64,000 nt of DNA, from assembly GCF_014805685.1 (NCBI RefSeq), contig NC_060906.1, forward strand, positions 5,791,998 through 5,855,997, written 5' to 3'. This DNA comes from Silurus meridionalis (Eukaryota > Chordata > Actinopteri > Siluriformes > Siluridae). The notes under the pieces are model-generated. The model saw nothing but the letters and a program-made list of their open reading frames with translations. It was not told the origin of the DNA and made no database searches. Positions 1 to 10,055 of the stretch are shown piece after piece. Both the position numbers and the translations under genes were made by a program. Positions within the stretch are counted from its first letter, which is position 1. The number at the start of each line of letters is the position of its first letter.

Positions 1-189
1 TCACAGAACTTCGTGGACCGCGCTCCCGGAGCGCACCACTGGATATTACTGCTTCACTACAAGTATTGGTGGATTATCTCCTGAGTATTCTCAAACTTTG
101 TTTGCGTTTACTTCGGCTTCCTCATCCTTATTCGCATTACAGGTTATCCCGATCCGCATGACCAATCAAACTAATTGTGTAAAAAACCT
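1..189. other. No recognisable gene
   Basis: I see no open frame, splice-bounded exon or RNA in these bases. They abut the pogo-like fragment that starts near 190 and may be part of an older repeat running off the left edge. Confidence 0.4.
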
Positions 190-359
190 CCAAAAACACG
201 TGCATGCACATTCTCATTTAATAACGCACATCATGTACATAAAGAAATTTTAAGCACGTTAATATATTGCCCCTATATTGGTTTTCGTTGGTCTCGATAA
301 TCAGTTATCTCGACGCTTTTTGGCGTCCTCTAGGCCGGTGACATAACCGGGTGTCACTG
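190..359 (-). mobile_element. pogo/Tigger-like DNA transposon fragment
   Basis: The block ends at 359 in ...cactg followed by TA, as expected for an element with TA target duplications. Read on the minus strand it matches the start of a second fragment at 22718: both have a CAGTG-type tip, an 'accgggttatgtc'-like stretch, 'gccaaaaagc', 'tcgagataa' and 'caatatattaacgtgctt'. The terminal style recalls pogo/Tigger elements. No transposase is present. The family name is inference from the terminus. Confidence 0.5.
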
Positions 360-361
360 TA

Positions 362-464
362 TTTGCACATTTTCTTGTCTTTGCTGCTGTAAACAAAAAT
401 GTTCCCACTGTTGGACAAATAAAGGTATATCTTGTTTTAACTTATCCTGAGTTACACTATTAAC
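362..464 (+). mobile_element. L2/CR1-type LINE 3' tail
   Basis: This is an isolated 3' end, with 'tttgctgctgtaaacaaaaa', 'tgttcccactg', 'ggacaaataaaggtat' and a run into 'cttatcctgagttacac'. An inverted copy lies at 37693-37805. The first half also matches the 3' UTR of the truncated LINE at 58925-60126, which encodes a reverse transcriptase, so the tail can be assigned to that LINE lineage. Confidence 0.7.
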
Positions 465-1109
465 ATGATCATCAACACTGAAATATTTTAGGTAAAGTAA
501 ATCGAATCACAAGGTGACACTCTGAAACATATCTACACTTTTGATAGAAGACTGTCAGGGTAACATGGTGTAGTGATTATAAAAAAAACTCTAACAGGTC
601 AATATCTAACATTACCAAAGATGCTGAATTTTCTGCAGAACGGTAACTTTATTTTTACGATTATTTTAGTTTTTACAAAGAATTAAAAATCGAACAGAAA
701 TTAAACAATAACTCAACTTCATTGTCTGCACTGTTGTCTGATGTGTGTGTGTGTGTGTACGCACATCAGTGTCTCAGTTTTCTGTACCTTAACCCATTAC
801 GATCCACTACTAATTCTTAATTGCCCATACCTTCCTTGTCCCTGAACTGAAGCATCCAAAAAAATGCAGCTGTTTTATATGCTTGTCTCTGCAATGTCCC
901 TTCAAATCTACCCTCCTCCTGTGGCTCATCCCCTGGCTCCTTCTCTGGCTCATCCTCTATGTCCTGTAGTACTGACTCTCCTAGTAAGCGCTGTGAGGCG
1001 ATTGATGTCCGTCTGCGGTTGGAGCCATTACGCAGCATAGATTTGAGTGTTGAAGCAAAGTAAATGAAGCTACCATCTATAGAACTGCTGAACAAAACAG
1101 ATTTCTCCA
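465..1109. other. Unassigned; short TG microsatellite
   Basis: Mostly AT-rich sequence with a (TG)n run at about 741-758. A 97-codon minus-strand open frame at 817-1110 matches no family I know and has no splice context, so I do not call it a gene. Confidence 0.4.
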
Positions 1110-1769
1110 CTTCCTTCTCACCTGAGGGCAGTAGAATGGTGCGGTTACAGGGAGGAGAGGTGGAGGAGTTCAGGTACCTGTGGTCAACAATGTAAAGTAA
1201 TGGAGAGCATGTTAGGGAGGTAAAGAAAAGAGTGCAGGCAGGGTGGAGTGGGTGGAGAAGAGTGACAGGAGTGATTTGTGATAGTAGGGTATCTGCAAGA
1301 ATGAAAGGAAAAGTTTATATAGGACTGTGGTGAGACCTGCGATGTTGTATGGATTAGAGACAGTGGCATTGAGTAAAAGACAGGAGGTGGAGCTGGAGGT
1401 AGCAGAGCTGAAGATGTTGAGGTTTTTGTTGGGAGTGACGAGGATGGACAAGATTAGAAATGAGTTTATTAGAGGGACAGCACATGTAGGATGTTTTGGT
1501 GACAAGGTGAGGAGGCGAGATTGAGATGGTTTGGACATGTGCAGAGGAGGGACATGAGGTATATTTCGGTAGGAGAATGCTGAGGATGGAGCCACCAGGT
1601 AGGAGGAAAAGAGGAAGGCCATGGAGAAGGTTCATGGATTTGGTGAGGGAAGACATGCAGGTAGTTGGTGTGAAAGAGGCAGATGTAAAGGACAGGTGGG
1701 GTATGGAGATGGATGATCCGCTGTGGAGACCCCTAATGGGAGCAGCTGAAAGAAGAAGAAGGAGGAGTG
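1110..1769 (+). mobile_element. RTE-clade LINE, 3' end with broken ORF
   Basis: This is the C-terminal part of an RTE/BovB-type non-LTR retrotransposon. The plus-strand frame at 1327-1524 reads MVRPAMLYGLETVAL and then LKMLRFLLGVTRMDK. After a one-base slip at about 1524 it continues at 1526-1765 as RRMLRMEPPGRRKRGRP and VREDMQVVGV, the usual post-RT segment of these elements. The element ends in 'gatccgctgtgg', 'acccctaatgggag' and a GAA-rich tail. The same tail ends both tRNA-derived SINEs in this window (21749 and 46032). The copy is 5'-truncated, frameshifted and dead. Clade assignment rests on recognising the family. Confidence 0.85.
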
Positions 1770-1950
1770 GACAATATGTCTCTAAAGGTACTGCTGGGAA
1801 GTTAGTATGGGCAATCGAGAACTCAAGAATTGTTATTTAAATATTTAAAAAATACAGGAACCATAGATAGAATTTAGGTTTTAATTTCCTTTTCGCTTTT
1901 TTTCTCCCCCCCCTCTTCTTTCCTCTCTGTGTTCGCTCCACACTCCAAAT

Positions 1951-2117
1951 CAGTAGGTGGCGGTAATTCACCTTTTCGTTGGTCTGCCAAACCGCCATAA
2001 AACACCACAAGAATAAGTAGGAAAGCTTATATGTGATTGGTGGAGCGATCAGCGGGAGTTTGAGTTTCCGTGTTAGTAGCAGATCGTGACAATAATGGAG
2101 GTGACGCAGTTCAACCG
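1951..2117 (+). promoter_or_regulatory. Candidate promoter and first coding exon
   Basis: An AGTAGGTGGCGG motif (1951-1963) is followed by GC-richer sequence and a short reading frame. The frame starts at ATG 2095-2097 (MEVTQFNR) and runs straight into a textbook donor, GTGAGT at 2118-2123. This is the look of a small first exon, but I find no downstream partner exon in the window and cannot name a gene. A chance ATG-plus-donor is possible. Confidence 0.3.
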
Positions 2118-2156
2118 GTGAGTGAAACACAGCGCGAGATCATTACGGAGTTAGGG

Positions 2157-2264
2157 TCATACACACACACACTCCAAACCATTAATACATCAGAATACAC
2201 ACACACACACACACACACACACTCTCCAAACCATTAATACATCAGAATACACACACACATACAC
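2157..2264. repeat. CA microsatellite in a duplicated cassette
   Basis: Two copies of a segment containing 'ccaaaccattaatacatcag' alternate with (CA)n runs, so the microsatellite is compound: a unit of roughly 60 bp repeated twice. Confidence 0.85.
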
Positions 2265-2287
2265 GAAGCATAAATACGTCGGGAAAT

Positions 2288-4712
2288 ATTTAGGGCCCGA
2301 GCACCGATATTTAAATTTTTTTTAATTGCTCGAAAACATGAAAATCGGTACACACATGTAATACACTAATACCTACAAAAAAGTATCTTGGTACAAAATC
2401 CGAAACCACACAGTAAGTCGGGTATTTTTAATTTTATGAGCAAATTTGGTACGAATAATCTAAAGGCCTTTGCAATGTTAAATTGCGAAGATCTAGAGTT
2501 TTCGTCGACCATGGACAATGTCCATGGTGGTCTGACAAATTTCGGTGATTCGCCATGAAAATGTCCAATCTGCCCCAAACTTCACATGATTTGATAAGAC
2601 TCCTGATCTGACCAGATCAACATTCCATATTTAGTTAGAAGTGTGGCACTTTGAAATTAATGTGCCATAATTCTCCAGTCTTCACTCGCTTACATGCACC
2701 ACGCCCCACTGTTCAATGTTTACCTCAGGCCAACGGGTGGCGGTGAGCCCGGCGAGGGCCCGCACATCGCTGCTTGCAGCTTTAATTAGGGCCCGAGCAC
2801 CAAAGGTGCGTAGGACCCTATTGTAATTGTGTCGTTTCCTTATTAGGGCCTGAGCATTGAAGGTGCGAAGCCCTATTGTTTAAGCTCAAATGTATTATTT
2901 TAAGGGCTCGAGCACCGAGGAGCAGGCCAGAATGGCCTGCATCGAAAGGTGTGAAGCCCTATTGTTTTTGCTCGGATTTATTATTTGTCACTTTTTTCTT
3001 CTTTTTTTTTTTTCCCAACACATTGGCCATTTGGGGTCCCTTAACATGCTCGAAAAATCTTGAAATTTAGGACACACGTCAGAGTCGTGCGCCACTAGGC
3101 TAGGGCAAAGGCTGGAATACGGGCGTGGCAGAGGGGCTCTGTAGCGCCTCCTGTAATGCAAAAACAAACATTGGTGCACAGATCGGCCAATTATGTACGC
3201 ACATGCACGAGAGTTGGTACGCATATAGATCTCATCGACCCGAACAACTTTCGCCCTCAAAAATATGAGCTACGCTCAACAGGAAGTTGCCCATTGTGGA
3301 TTGTTTTATAAGTGCATGCGGTAAACTTTTAAATACTCCTTCTAGAAAATTCATGCGATCGACATCAAACGTGGCGAACATGATGCCGAGACATTGGACT
3401 TGCTAAATTGCGAAGGGATTTTTGATATTTTGAGCGGTGCTGCCATGGCGAGGCGACAAATTTCTGGCAAATTCAGAGAGACAGGAAGTGTCTAATATCT
3501 AAAGCAAAAAATGTCTTATTGGGATGACACTTCTTATATGTTCCGCCAAGGATTCCGATCGCATCGATGTGCCTTTTGTAAATCTCAGACATAGCACCAC
3601 CAACAGGTGCCAGGAAATGTCTCAGTCACAAAAGGTGGATTTTTTGACAGTTGCATGTGGTGAACGTTTAAATACTCCTCCTAGGATATTCATGCGATTG
3701 AGACCAAACGTAATCAACATGATGCCGAGACATTGTAGATGATAAATTGCGAAGGGATTTTTGATATCTCAAACGCTGTTCCCATGGCAACGCGTCAAAC
3801 TTTACTTTTATTTCAGGTATAATTAGGGTTCTTGGCGTGCATAAAATAACACAAACACACGACTGCCAACACACATCAGCGTTGACGGACATTAAGCGTG
3901 GGCTAAAGCTCAGACATGGGCGTGGCCCTGTAGCGCCCCCTTTTGTCTAAAATGTGCAATTAGTTTTACCTACAATCCTGAAACTTGGTTAATACATTGC
4001 TCTCATCAAAACAAACAGCTTGTAAATATACAGTCATTAGCTCCGCCCAACAGGAAGTCCGGCATTTTGGATTTTATGCTGATTTTTTGACATTTGAATG
4101 CCCTGAACTTTTAAATACTCCTCCTAGGGGATTCATGCGATTGACAGCAAACATGGAGAACATGATGTCGAGACATTGTAGATGCTAAATTGCAAACGGA
4201 TTTTTGAAATCGTGAATCATCTGTTGCCATGGCGACATGACAAATTTATGGCGAAATCAGAGAAACAGGAAGCGTCTTACATCTAAAGCAAAAAATGTCT
4301 TATTGTGATTACACGTGGGGTGTATGTTCGGCCAAGGATTCCGATCGCATTGATGTGCCTATTGTGAGTCCCAGGCATAGCACCACCAGCAGAAGCCAGG
4401 AAGTATGACAGTCATAAAGGTGGATATTTTGACAGTTGCATGCGGGAAACTTTTAAATACTCGTTCTATGGGATTCATACCATTGTCACCAGACTTGGTG
4501 AACATGATGTTGAGACATTGCCGATGCTAAATTGTGAACAGAGTTTTGATATATTGAACGCTGTTCCCATGGCTATGTGTCCAATGCTCTTAGTATGCTT
4601 AGATTAACTTGAAATTGTGGACAAAAAGGTCAGACAAAAGCGTGTCTCTTTAGTGGCTCACTAGTGCCCCCGTTTGTCTAAAATGTGGGATTTGTTTTAC
4701 CTACATTCCTAA
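2288..4712 (+). repeat. Composite 'GGGCCCGAGCACC' interspersed repeat
   Basis: The header 'agggcccgagcacc' or a variant recurs at about 2291, 2788, 2847 and 2902, usually followed by 'ggtgcg' and 'ccctattg'. Downstream is an internal tandem organisation. The landmark 'catgatgccgagacattg' (with variants) occurs near 3378, 3718, 4160 and 4504, and 'ccaaggattccgatcgcat' occurs near 3546 and 4334. The super-unit is therefore about 785 bp, made of two related halves. Each half carries 'catggc' or 'catggcaacg' and a 'tagcgcccc' box. No long frame exists. I recognise it as a common fish repeat but do not assign it to a transposon class. Confidence 0.7.
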
Positions 4713-5247
4713 TGTCAGGGATCCACCTGCCACGCCCCCTTTGGTGGCTCTCTATGCCTCCGCTCTCCCTAGAGCTCCAGGTTTAATCACGCACACCTGG
4801 AGCTCATCATCACTCATGCCTCCACTCTCAATGGAGCTCCAGGCATAATCACGCTCACCTGGGGTTCATCATCACTCCACCCCGCTTCTATATAAGCTCC
4901 TCTTCCACTCTCAATCCCCGTTCGTTATTGAATGTGTTGGACACTACGTACTGGTTGTATGGGTTGTTTGTTTTGTGCTGTGGTCTATGTCTTCCGTTCC
5001 GTTCTGTCCGGACTCCACAATCCCGTACCGGCCGCGCTTCACCTCCCCGCGCATCTCGGGTCAGCTAGCGCACCTCGGACTCTCTCAACATAAGGACTGC
5101 TGTGTGCTTGTGCTTGTGTGTGTGTGTGCGCGCGTGTGCGCGTCTGTGTGTGTGTGCTCGTGTGTCTCTCTCTCCCTCACACTTGTATTAAAACTCGAGC
5201 GAGCTGTACTCCGGCTTCCGCCTTCTGTTTTTGCTCGCACCCTGACA
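4713..5247 (+). mobile_element. Solo LTR, element-A family
   Basis: The LTR begins TGTCAGGGATCCACCTGCC and ends ...CACCCTGACA, and it matches both LTRs of the element at 8714-16036. It holds a TATA box ('tctatataagctcc', about 4890) and the family's GT/GC-rich microsatellite (5110-5165). The position corresponding to the polyadenylation signal has drifted to 'gtattaaaac'. It sits at the edge of the composite repeat. The flanking bases show no exact 5-bp duplication, so the target site has decayed or the event was complex. Confidence 0.85.
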
Positions 5248-7239
5248 CCCCAAATGGGTCAGTAATGACAAAATAGTCCACCGATATTTACACACTTGAT
5301 GCACTTGCCCACCGTGCATTGTTTTCTGGGAAGATTACATTTTTGGTAGGTTGTTTTATGAATAAGCTTTGACAATACTGTAACTATACCCAAGCATGGA
5401 AATAAAGTACTTGCAAATTGAAATTTGGACATTTTTACAAAGCATGATATAATAATTTGTTAAGAAATAAGTTATGTTTGTAATATCAGAAGTGTTTTCC
5501 CGATTAATTTGTCCCTAGCAGCATACAATACAGACTCTTGTCTCAGGTATGCTTCAATATGGATTCTCAAGATGTTGCAAAAGCAGAGGGTGTGCATGGC
5601 CTGATGTTTTTTTTCTGAAGACTAGGGCACAGTTTACTGTCTCAGATCAAATGAGAGAATCAAAGAAGAACCAGCACAAAAATAAGAACAGTGCTTAACC
5701 ATGTCAATAACATAATACAATAGTGTTCGGTTTTAAGCGATAGCACACTGGGGCTCATTCATTAAGCATGTGTACACAAACATCTGTGTGAGATGTGCAA
5801 ACAGATGTTTTCACAAACAAATAGTGATTCAACACAAACTTTCCTATCAAAATTCAATAAAAACTAAAACCACTCGTACGTAATAATCACATAGGCTATA
5901 ATCAAATACTAGGCTATAATGTTTATAATAATGTTAATATATATAATATTTCTATGATTATATTTCATATTATAATATAATATTTTCTGTATTATATATT
6001 ATTATACATTATATTACACAATATTATAGCCTACTAGATCTACTGTCTGTTTTATTTTAGATACAGATGCGGATCTCTGTCATATATTACTTAAATGGCA
6101 TATATTTGTTACCGCATCCAATACTTCTTTAATGTTACTCCGGTCGGTGGACAGCACTGGCTGAATACAAAAAAATTTACAATTATTAGCGAATGAGACC
6201 CATTGTATTGAAATATAAACTCAAATTGTAACAGGAAGGCAGTGCAGAGCACTTTACAATGAAGATATACTAAAATATTTCCTTGTGCCAACAGTCTGTA
6301 TGATGCAATTTGTATCAACTTCATCCTTAGAAAACACAGAATGAATTACAGGAATACAGTCAAATGTTCTGTCTCACAACACTAGGTATGTTATTTTCTT
6401 TGCTGAAATAAACTTTTATCAACATTTTTACACTTAGTTATATGGTGTTTTATTTACTTTTGTGTGAAGTCTATAATAACACATTTTAGTATTATCGTAA
6501 ATAATAACAAGCAAGTACACTGCAGGGACTTGAACCCCATCCAGGTGGTTGACCTGGAGTACCATTACCAGTGCATTTTTGCTTTTTGTTATCATTTATA
6601 TTATAGGGAAAGCAAAAAGTTGTATTAGCAACAGCATGTTTTAATAAGGTATGCACAGTACTCACAATAACTGTTCTGTTCTGTTACTCTACAAAATCCA
6701 ATATTTTGTTCTATAGCAGAACACATTGCAAGAATAAGCTAAATGGTTACAGATGTGTTTACTATGCCAAGATCATGCTGTTGCAATGCAAGAAAAAGAA
6801 ACCTTTTGTAGGAAACTATTTTAAATCCTAATGGTTTTATAAACCTGAAGCAGAATGTACATGATTATTTTGTTAATGTAAATTTAATAATATTAAAATA
6901 ACAGTAGATCATTTAGATAAGTGTTTTCTTATGGTCCTTGTCTCCATCACCAAGTAACCAGAATTGTGTATGTAAAAAGCTAATAATATTTTAACAAGTA
7001 GAATAATTTACATGATTATTGAGCTACAGATTTGTAATAAGTACATTTCCAGTGTTTAAGCAGATAATGACATTGTATAAATCTGTTACTGCCTTAACAG
7101 GAATCCTACAAGATAAAAGTTCTATATTTTCCCATGGTCCTTGTCTCTATCACCAAATAAGTATATACTACATCAAATGGTACACCTTTCATGTCAAGTC
7201 AAATACTTCAACAGAGAATCAGAGACCATTTGAATTGAA
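5248..7239. other. AT-rich sequence without a gene
   Basis: No supported coding region. It holds an AT-rich core (5930-6030), a tRNA-like remnant on the minus strand (6524-6580), and two related short segments containing 'tggtccttgtct' (about 6930 and 7136). Short open frames here match nothing I recognise. Confidence 0.4.
6524..6580 (-). other. tRNA-like remnant lacking a D arm
   Basis: Read on the minus strand this forms a possible 5-bp closing stem (CACTG/CAGTG), an anticodon-like stem CCAGG/CCTGG with a 7-base loop, and a T arm with the B-box-like ggttcaagtcc. It is about 56 bases long, has no D arm and lacks U33 in the loop. It is more likely a tRNA-derived relic than a gene. Confidence 0.25.
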
Positions 7240-7242
7240 AGT

Positions 7243-7833
7243 TTAAATGAGCAGAAAAGTCCCTCGTGTGTGCACTGGCACAATATCTGTGTGTACTGAG
7301 AAATTTGTCATACGTTTTATGTACACATGGTCAATTAATGTTCCTTTTTCTGTTGTAGGTTCCTTAACATGTTGAATAAAACCCCTATCTGCCATAAAAG
7401 AGCACACAGAATTAGACTTTAATGCATCATTATTAAAGTCTCCCACAAGCACAATGTTATTTGAAATTGAAGGCAGCTGATCAATTAACCTGCCCAGATT
7501 TTCTTTAAAACTACACAAAGGGTATGTTTGTGGTCTATAAATAACACCAAGCTAAATATCATTTTCAGGAAAATTTGTCAACAGGCATTCTAAATTAAGA
7601 TTTGGAATTGTTATAATAGTGTGTGGCACTCCACATGTTGTATAAACTCCAACTCCACCGTGTTGTTGTAGTTTCAAATCATTGAAAGGAGGACATTTAC
7701 TTGTGTATGCAACACAACGAGGAATACCCACAAAGTTGTAGTTTTCTAAATGTACACTTTCAGGCAGATAGTGTTCTGGCAGCCATGTTTCAGTTACAGC
7801 AATACATGTTGAATAGACACATTTAAATCCTCT
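7243..7833 (-). pseudogene. Helentron EEP endonuclease domain
   Basis: This is the C-terminal apurinic-like endonuclease domain that marks Helentrons (Helitron2 group). Minus-strand translation shows VTETWLPEHYL (Glu motif), then GGVGVYTT, LGVIYRPQTYPL, VLVGDFNNDA (the metal-binding GDFN motif) and GTLIDHVYI. An in-frame stop lies just before LGVIYRP, and the terminal Ser-Asp-His motif expected of the family is not visible where the frame ends (VPVHTRGTF). The domain follows the helicase on the same strand, as in intact Helentrons. It is inactive. Confidence 0.8.
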
Positions 7834-8708
7834 TTATGGCAACGCAAACTCTGTACATTCAGAGTATAAACACAGAAAAGTATCTTGTACTGTCACCAAT
7901 GATTCATCATGTGCCATGAAAGATGGCATTTCTTGACGAGCTTCACAAATCTGATCATTACAGAAAATGGCCTTTTCACTAAAGTCTTTAATTGTTAACC
8001 CTGACAAACTCCTTACCCGGCTCAAAGCTACATAAGCCTGACCAGGTGCAAACACTTTACACTAACGACAGCAGTATCAACAGTTAAACCCTGAACTTTA
8101 TGTACTGTTACATAAAATGTAAATACTGCCCATGCTAGCTTTAAAGTAACTTTTCTGGCAAACATGTGTTATGAACCTTTACATGATGACCAGCTATTAA
8201 TTCTATTTTGCCTGTTTATTTACTCCGTGCATAATCTTCTGCCTCCATCGTTTCAATTTCCGCCACATTTTTATCACCTGCTTCAAGTTGTGCATATGAA
8301 CTTGATCATTTGTAGCATAAATGTGTAAAGATCCATTATCTTCCTCAACCTTGTCACAACTTGATAATATGATTAAATCATCTTTGTTTAGTGCAGTTGT
8401 TTTGCTTCTTTGCCTTAACCTGTTTAACATTTCAGCAAAATTACTGTCCTTTTGTCTAACAACCTCTGAGTTCAACAACACTAAAACAACTCCATAAACT
8501 CATTTCAGGTACGTCCACATACACTGGTTTTCCCTTCACAGGAGGCAATTGGAAAAAAGTCCAACAGCAATTACACTCACATTACCAAAAGCAGACAAAT
8601 CTCCACTCTGTTTCATTTGACATAATCTTCCATGTATATATGCCAATAATTTATGATCAACCATAGATATTTCATCTATGATTAGAATTTAATTTGTCCT
8701 CACCCAAC
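7834..8708 (-). pseudogene. Helentron PIF1 helicase, C-terminal half
   Basis: This half carries Walker B as [14 protein letters not shown] (minus strand, plus coordinates about 8655-8684), then [14 protein letters not shown], an internal segment at 8203-8481 (LNRLRQRSKTTALNKDDL), and the family's C-terminal signature [16 protein letters not shown] at 7960-8045. PIF1-type helicases unwind DNA and are fused to the Rep nuclease in Helitrons. The reading frame is interrupted several times. The N-terminal half with Walker A lies beyond the LTR element at 16042-16260, so the insertion split one domain. Confidence 0.85.
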
Positions 8709-8713
8709 GGTGT
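8709..8713. other. Target-site duplication of element A (left)
   Basis: GGTGT immediately left of the TGTCAGG tip is repeated as GGTGT at 16037-16041, immediately right of the other tip. A 5-bp duplication is typical of LTR-retrotransposon integration. Confidence 0.9.
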
Positions 8714-9257
8714 TGTCAGGGTGCGAGCGAAACAGAAGGCAGAAGCCGGAGTACAGCTCGCTTGGGCTTTATTGCACGTGTGAGGGAGAGAGAGAGATAC
8801 GAGCATACACACACACACAGACGCGCATACGCGCACACACACACAAGCACAAGCACACGGCAGTCCTACGGTTGAGAGAGATAGTCCGAGTATCGCACTG
8901 GGAGAAGCGTAGCTGACCCGAGATGCACAGGGAGGGGAAGCGCAGCCGGTACGGGATTCTGTAGTCCGGATGAAACAAACGAAGGAAGTCCGGTATGTAA
9001 ACCGGAACGCCAAAACATGCAGTACGGGAAGTCCAACATCAACAATAACGAACGGGGTTAGGGAGTGAAAGAGAGCTTATATAGAAGCGGGTTGAGTGAT
9101 GATGAACCCCAGGTGGCGTGATTAAACCTGGGGTTTCAGAGAGAGTGGAGGCATGAGTGATGATGAGCTCCAGGTGTGCCTCGTTAAACCTGGAGCTCTA
9201 TGGAGAGTGGAGGCATAGAGAGCCACCAAAGGGGGCGTGGCAGGTGGATCCCTGACA
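8714..9257 (-). mobile_element. Element A 3' LTR
   Basis: At 544 bp, this is the 3' LTR of the minus-strand element. On the minus strand it runs from TGTCAGGGATCC (9257) to CACCCTGACA (8714). It contains a TATA box ('tctatataagctc', about 9075), a GT/GC microsatellite and 'gcaataaagcc', a polyadenylation signal, near 8770. It is nearly identical to the 5' LTR at 15519-16036 apart from an extra segment of about 30 bp (8880-8912) missing there and a few single-base indels. That near-identity means recent insertion. Confidence 0.93.
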
Positions 9258-10055
9258 TTACCCCCCCCGAGGGGCGGCACCTGACGCCCCAACCCCACAG
9301 ACGCTTGGAGGGCCAGGGCACTCGGAGGAGGATCCCGGTGTCCGTCCAGGGTCGAACGGGACCTGGTCAGAACCGCCGCAGAACCAGAGAAGGCCAGAAA
9401 GGACCTGAGGCGGGGCGACAGCCCAGGCGAAGCGCAGGAACCGGACGATGCTCAACCCGAATGCATGGGATGGACCCGTGCTCCCAGGGGAAGTCCGAAA
9501 CGGCGCGCAGCTCATCGCGGAGGCCAGAATCAGAGCAAAACCCCTGGTGAAGATCGGAGCCAGAACGAAGGCCGGAGAAACGGTACCAGCGGCGACCGGG
9601 GACGGAGAGCTGCCTGTAGCGGAGACCAGGGACAAAGGGACGTCTTCGGCGGAGCCAGGAGGCAGAGAGACAGCCCCAGCGTCGGATAGGGACCAAGCTG
9701 CGCCCTCAGCGGCGATCAGGGCCGGATAGACGCCCAGTGGGGAGGTCTGGATCGGAGCCACATCCGTAGCGGAGATCGGAGTACGAGTGACGCACCCGGT
9801 GGAGCCCGGAATCAGAAAAACGGCCCCGGTGGTGTCCAGAGGCCGAGTGACGTCCACGGTGGAGTTCAGAGGTGGGACGTTGCCATCGGAGGAGCCCGGA
9901 GGCGGGGCGGCGGCATCGGAGGAGCCCGGGCGAGGCGCCGCCATCGGAGGAGCCCGGGCGAGACGTCGCCATCGGAGGAGCCCGAGGCGAGACGTCGCCA
10001 TCGGAGGAGCCCGGAGGCGGCGTCGCCATCGAAGGAGCCCGAGGCGCGTCGCCAT
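9258..10055 (-). CDS. Element A repeat protein, C-terminal part
   Basis: A 265-codon minus-strand frame adjoins the 3' LTR. Its translation is an imperfect 20-residue repeat rich in Pro, Ser, Val and Gly, for example SLPPGSAEDVPLSLVSATG and SPSPVAAGTVSP. The same style ends the protein of element B (PPVSAEDVVPLQVS near 55200), so the two C-termini look homologous. Its upstream end runs into the decapeptide array (GDVSPPGSSD-type units). A purine run (ggggggggtaa on the minus strand) lies against the LTR and may be the polypurine tract. There is no catalytic domain. Low-complexity composition makes the exact frame uncertain. Confidence 0.5.
   Translation of the reverse strand: MATRLGLLRWRRRLRAPPMATSRLGLLRWRRLARAPPMAAPRPGSSDAAAPPPGSSDGNVPPLNSTVDVTRPLDTTGAVFLIPGSTGCVTRTPISATDVAPIQTSPLGVYPALIAAEGAAWSLSDAGAVSLPPGSAEDVPLSLVSATGSSPSPVAAGTVSPAFVLAPIFTRGFALILASAMSCAPFRTSPGSTGPSHAFGLSIVRFLRFAWAVAPPQVLSGLLWFCGGSDQVPFDPGRTPGSSSECPGPPSVCGVGASGAAPRGG

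Noticed and set aside
817..1110. 97-codon minus-strand frame
   Set aside because: No recognisable domain, no splice or promoter context, adjacent to LINE sequence.
2876..4188. Short frames in the composite repeat
   Set aside because: No homology, no conserved codon pattern, and the same DNA recurs with shifted frames.
8710..8916. Frames within the LTR microsatellites
   Set aside because: They translate dinucleotide repeats (THTQTRIRAHTHKH) and LTR sequence; non-coding.
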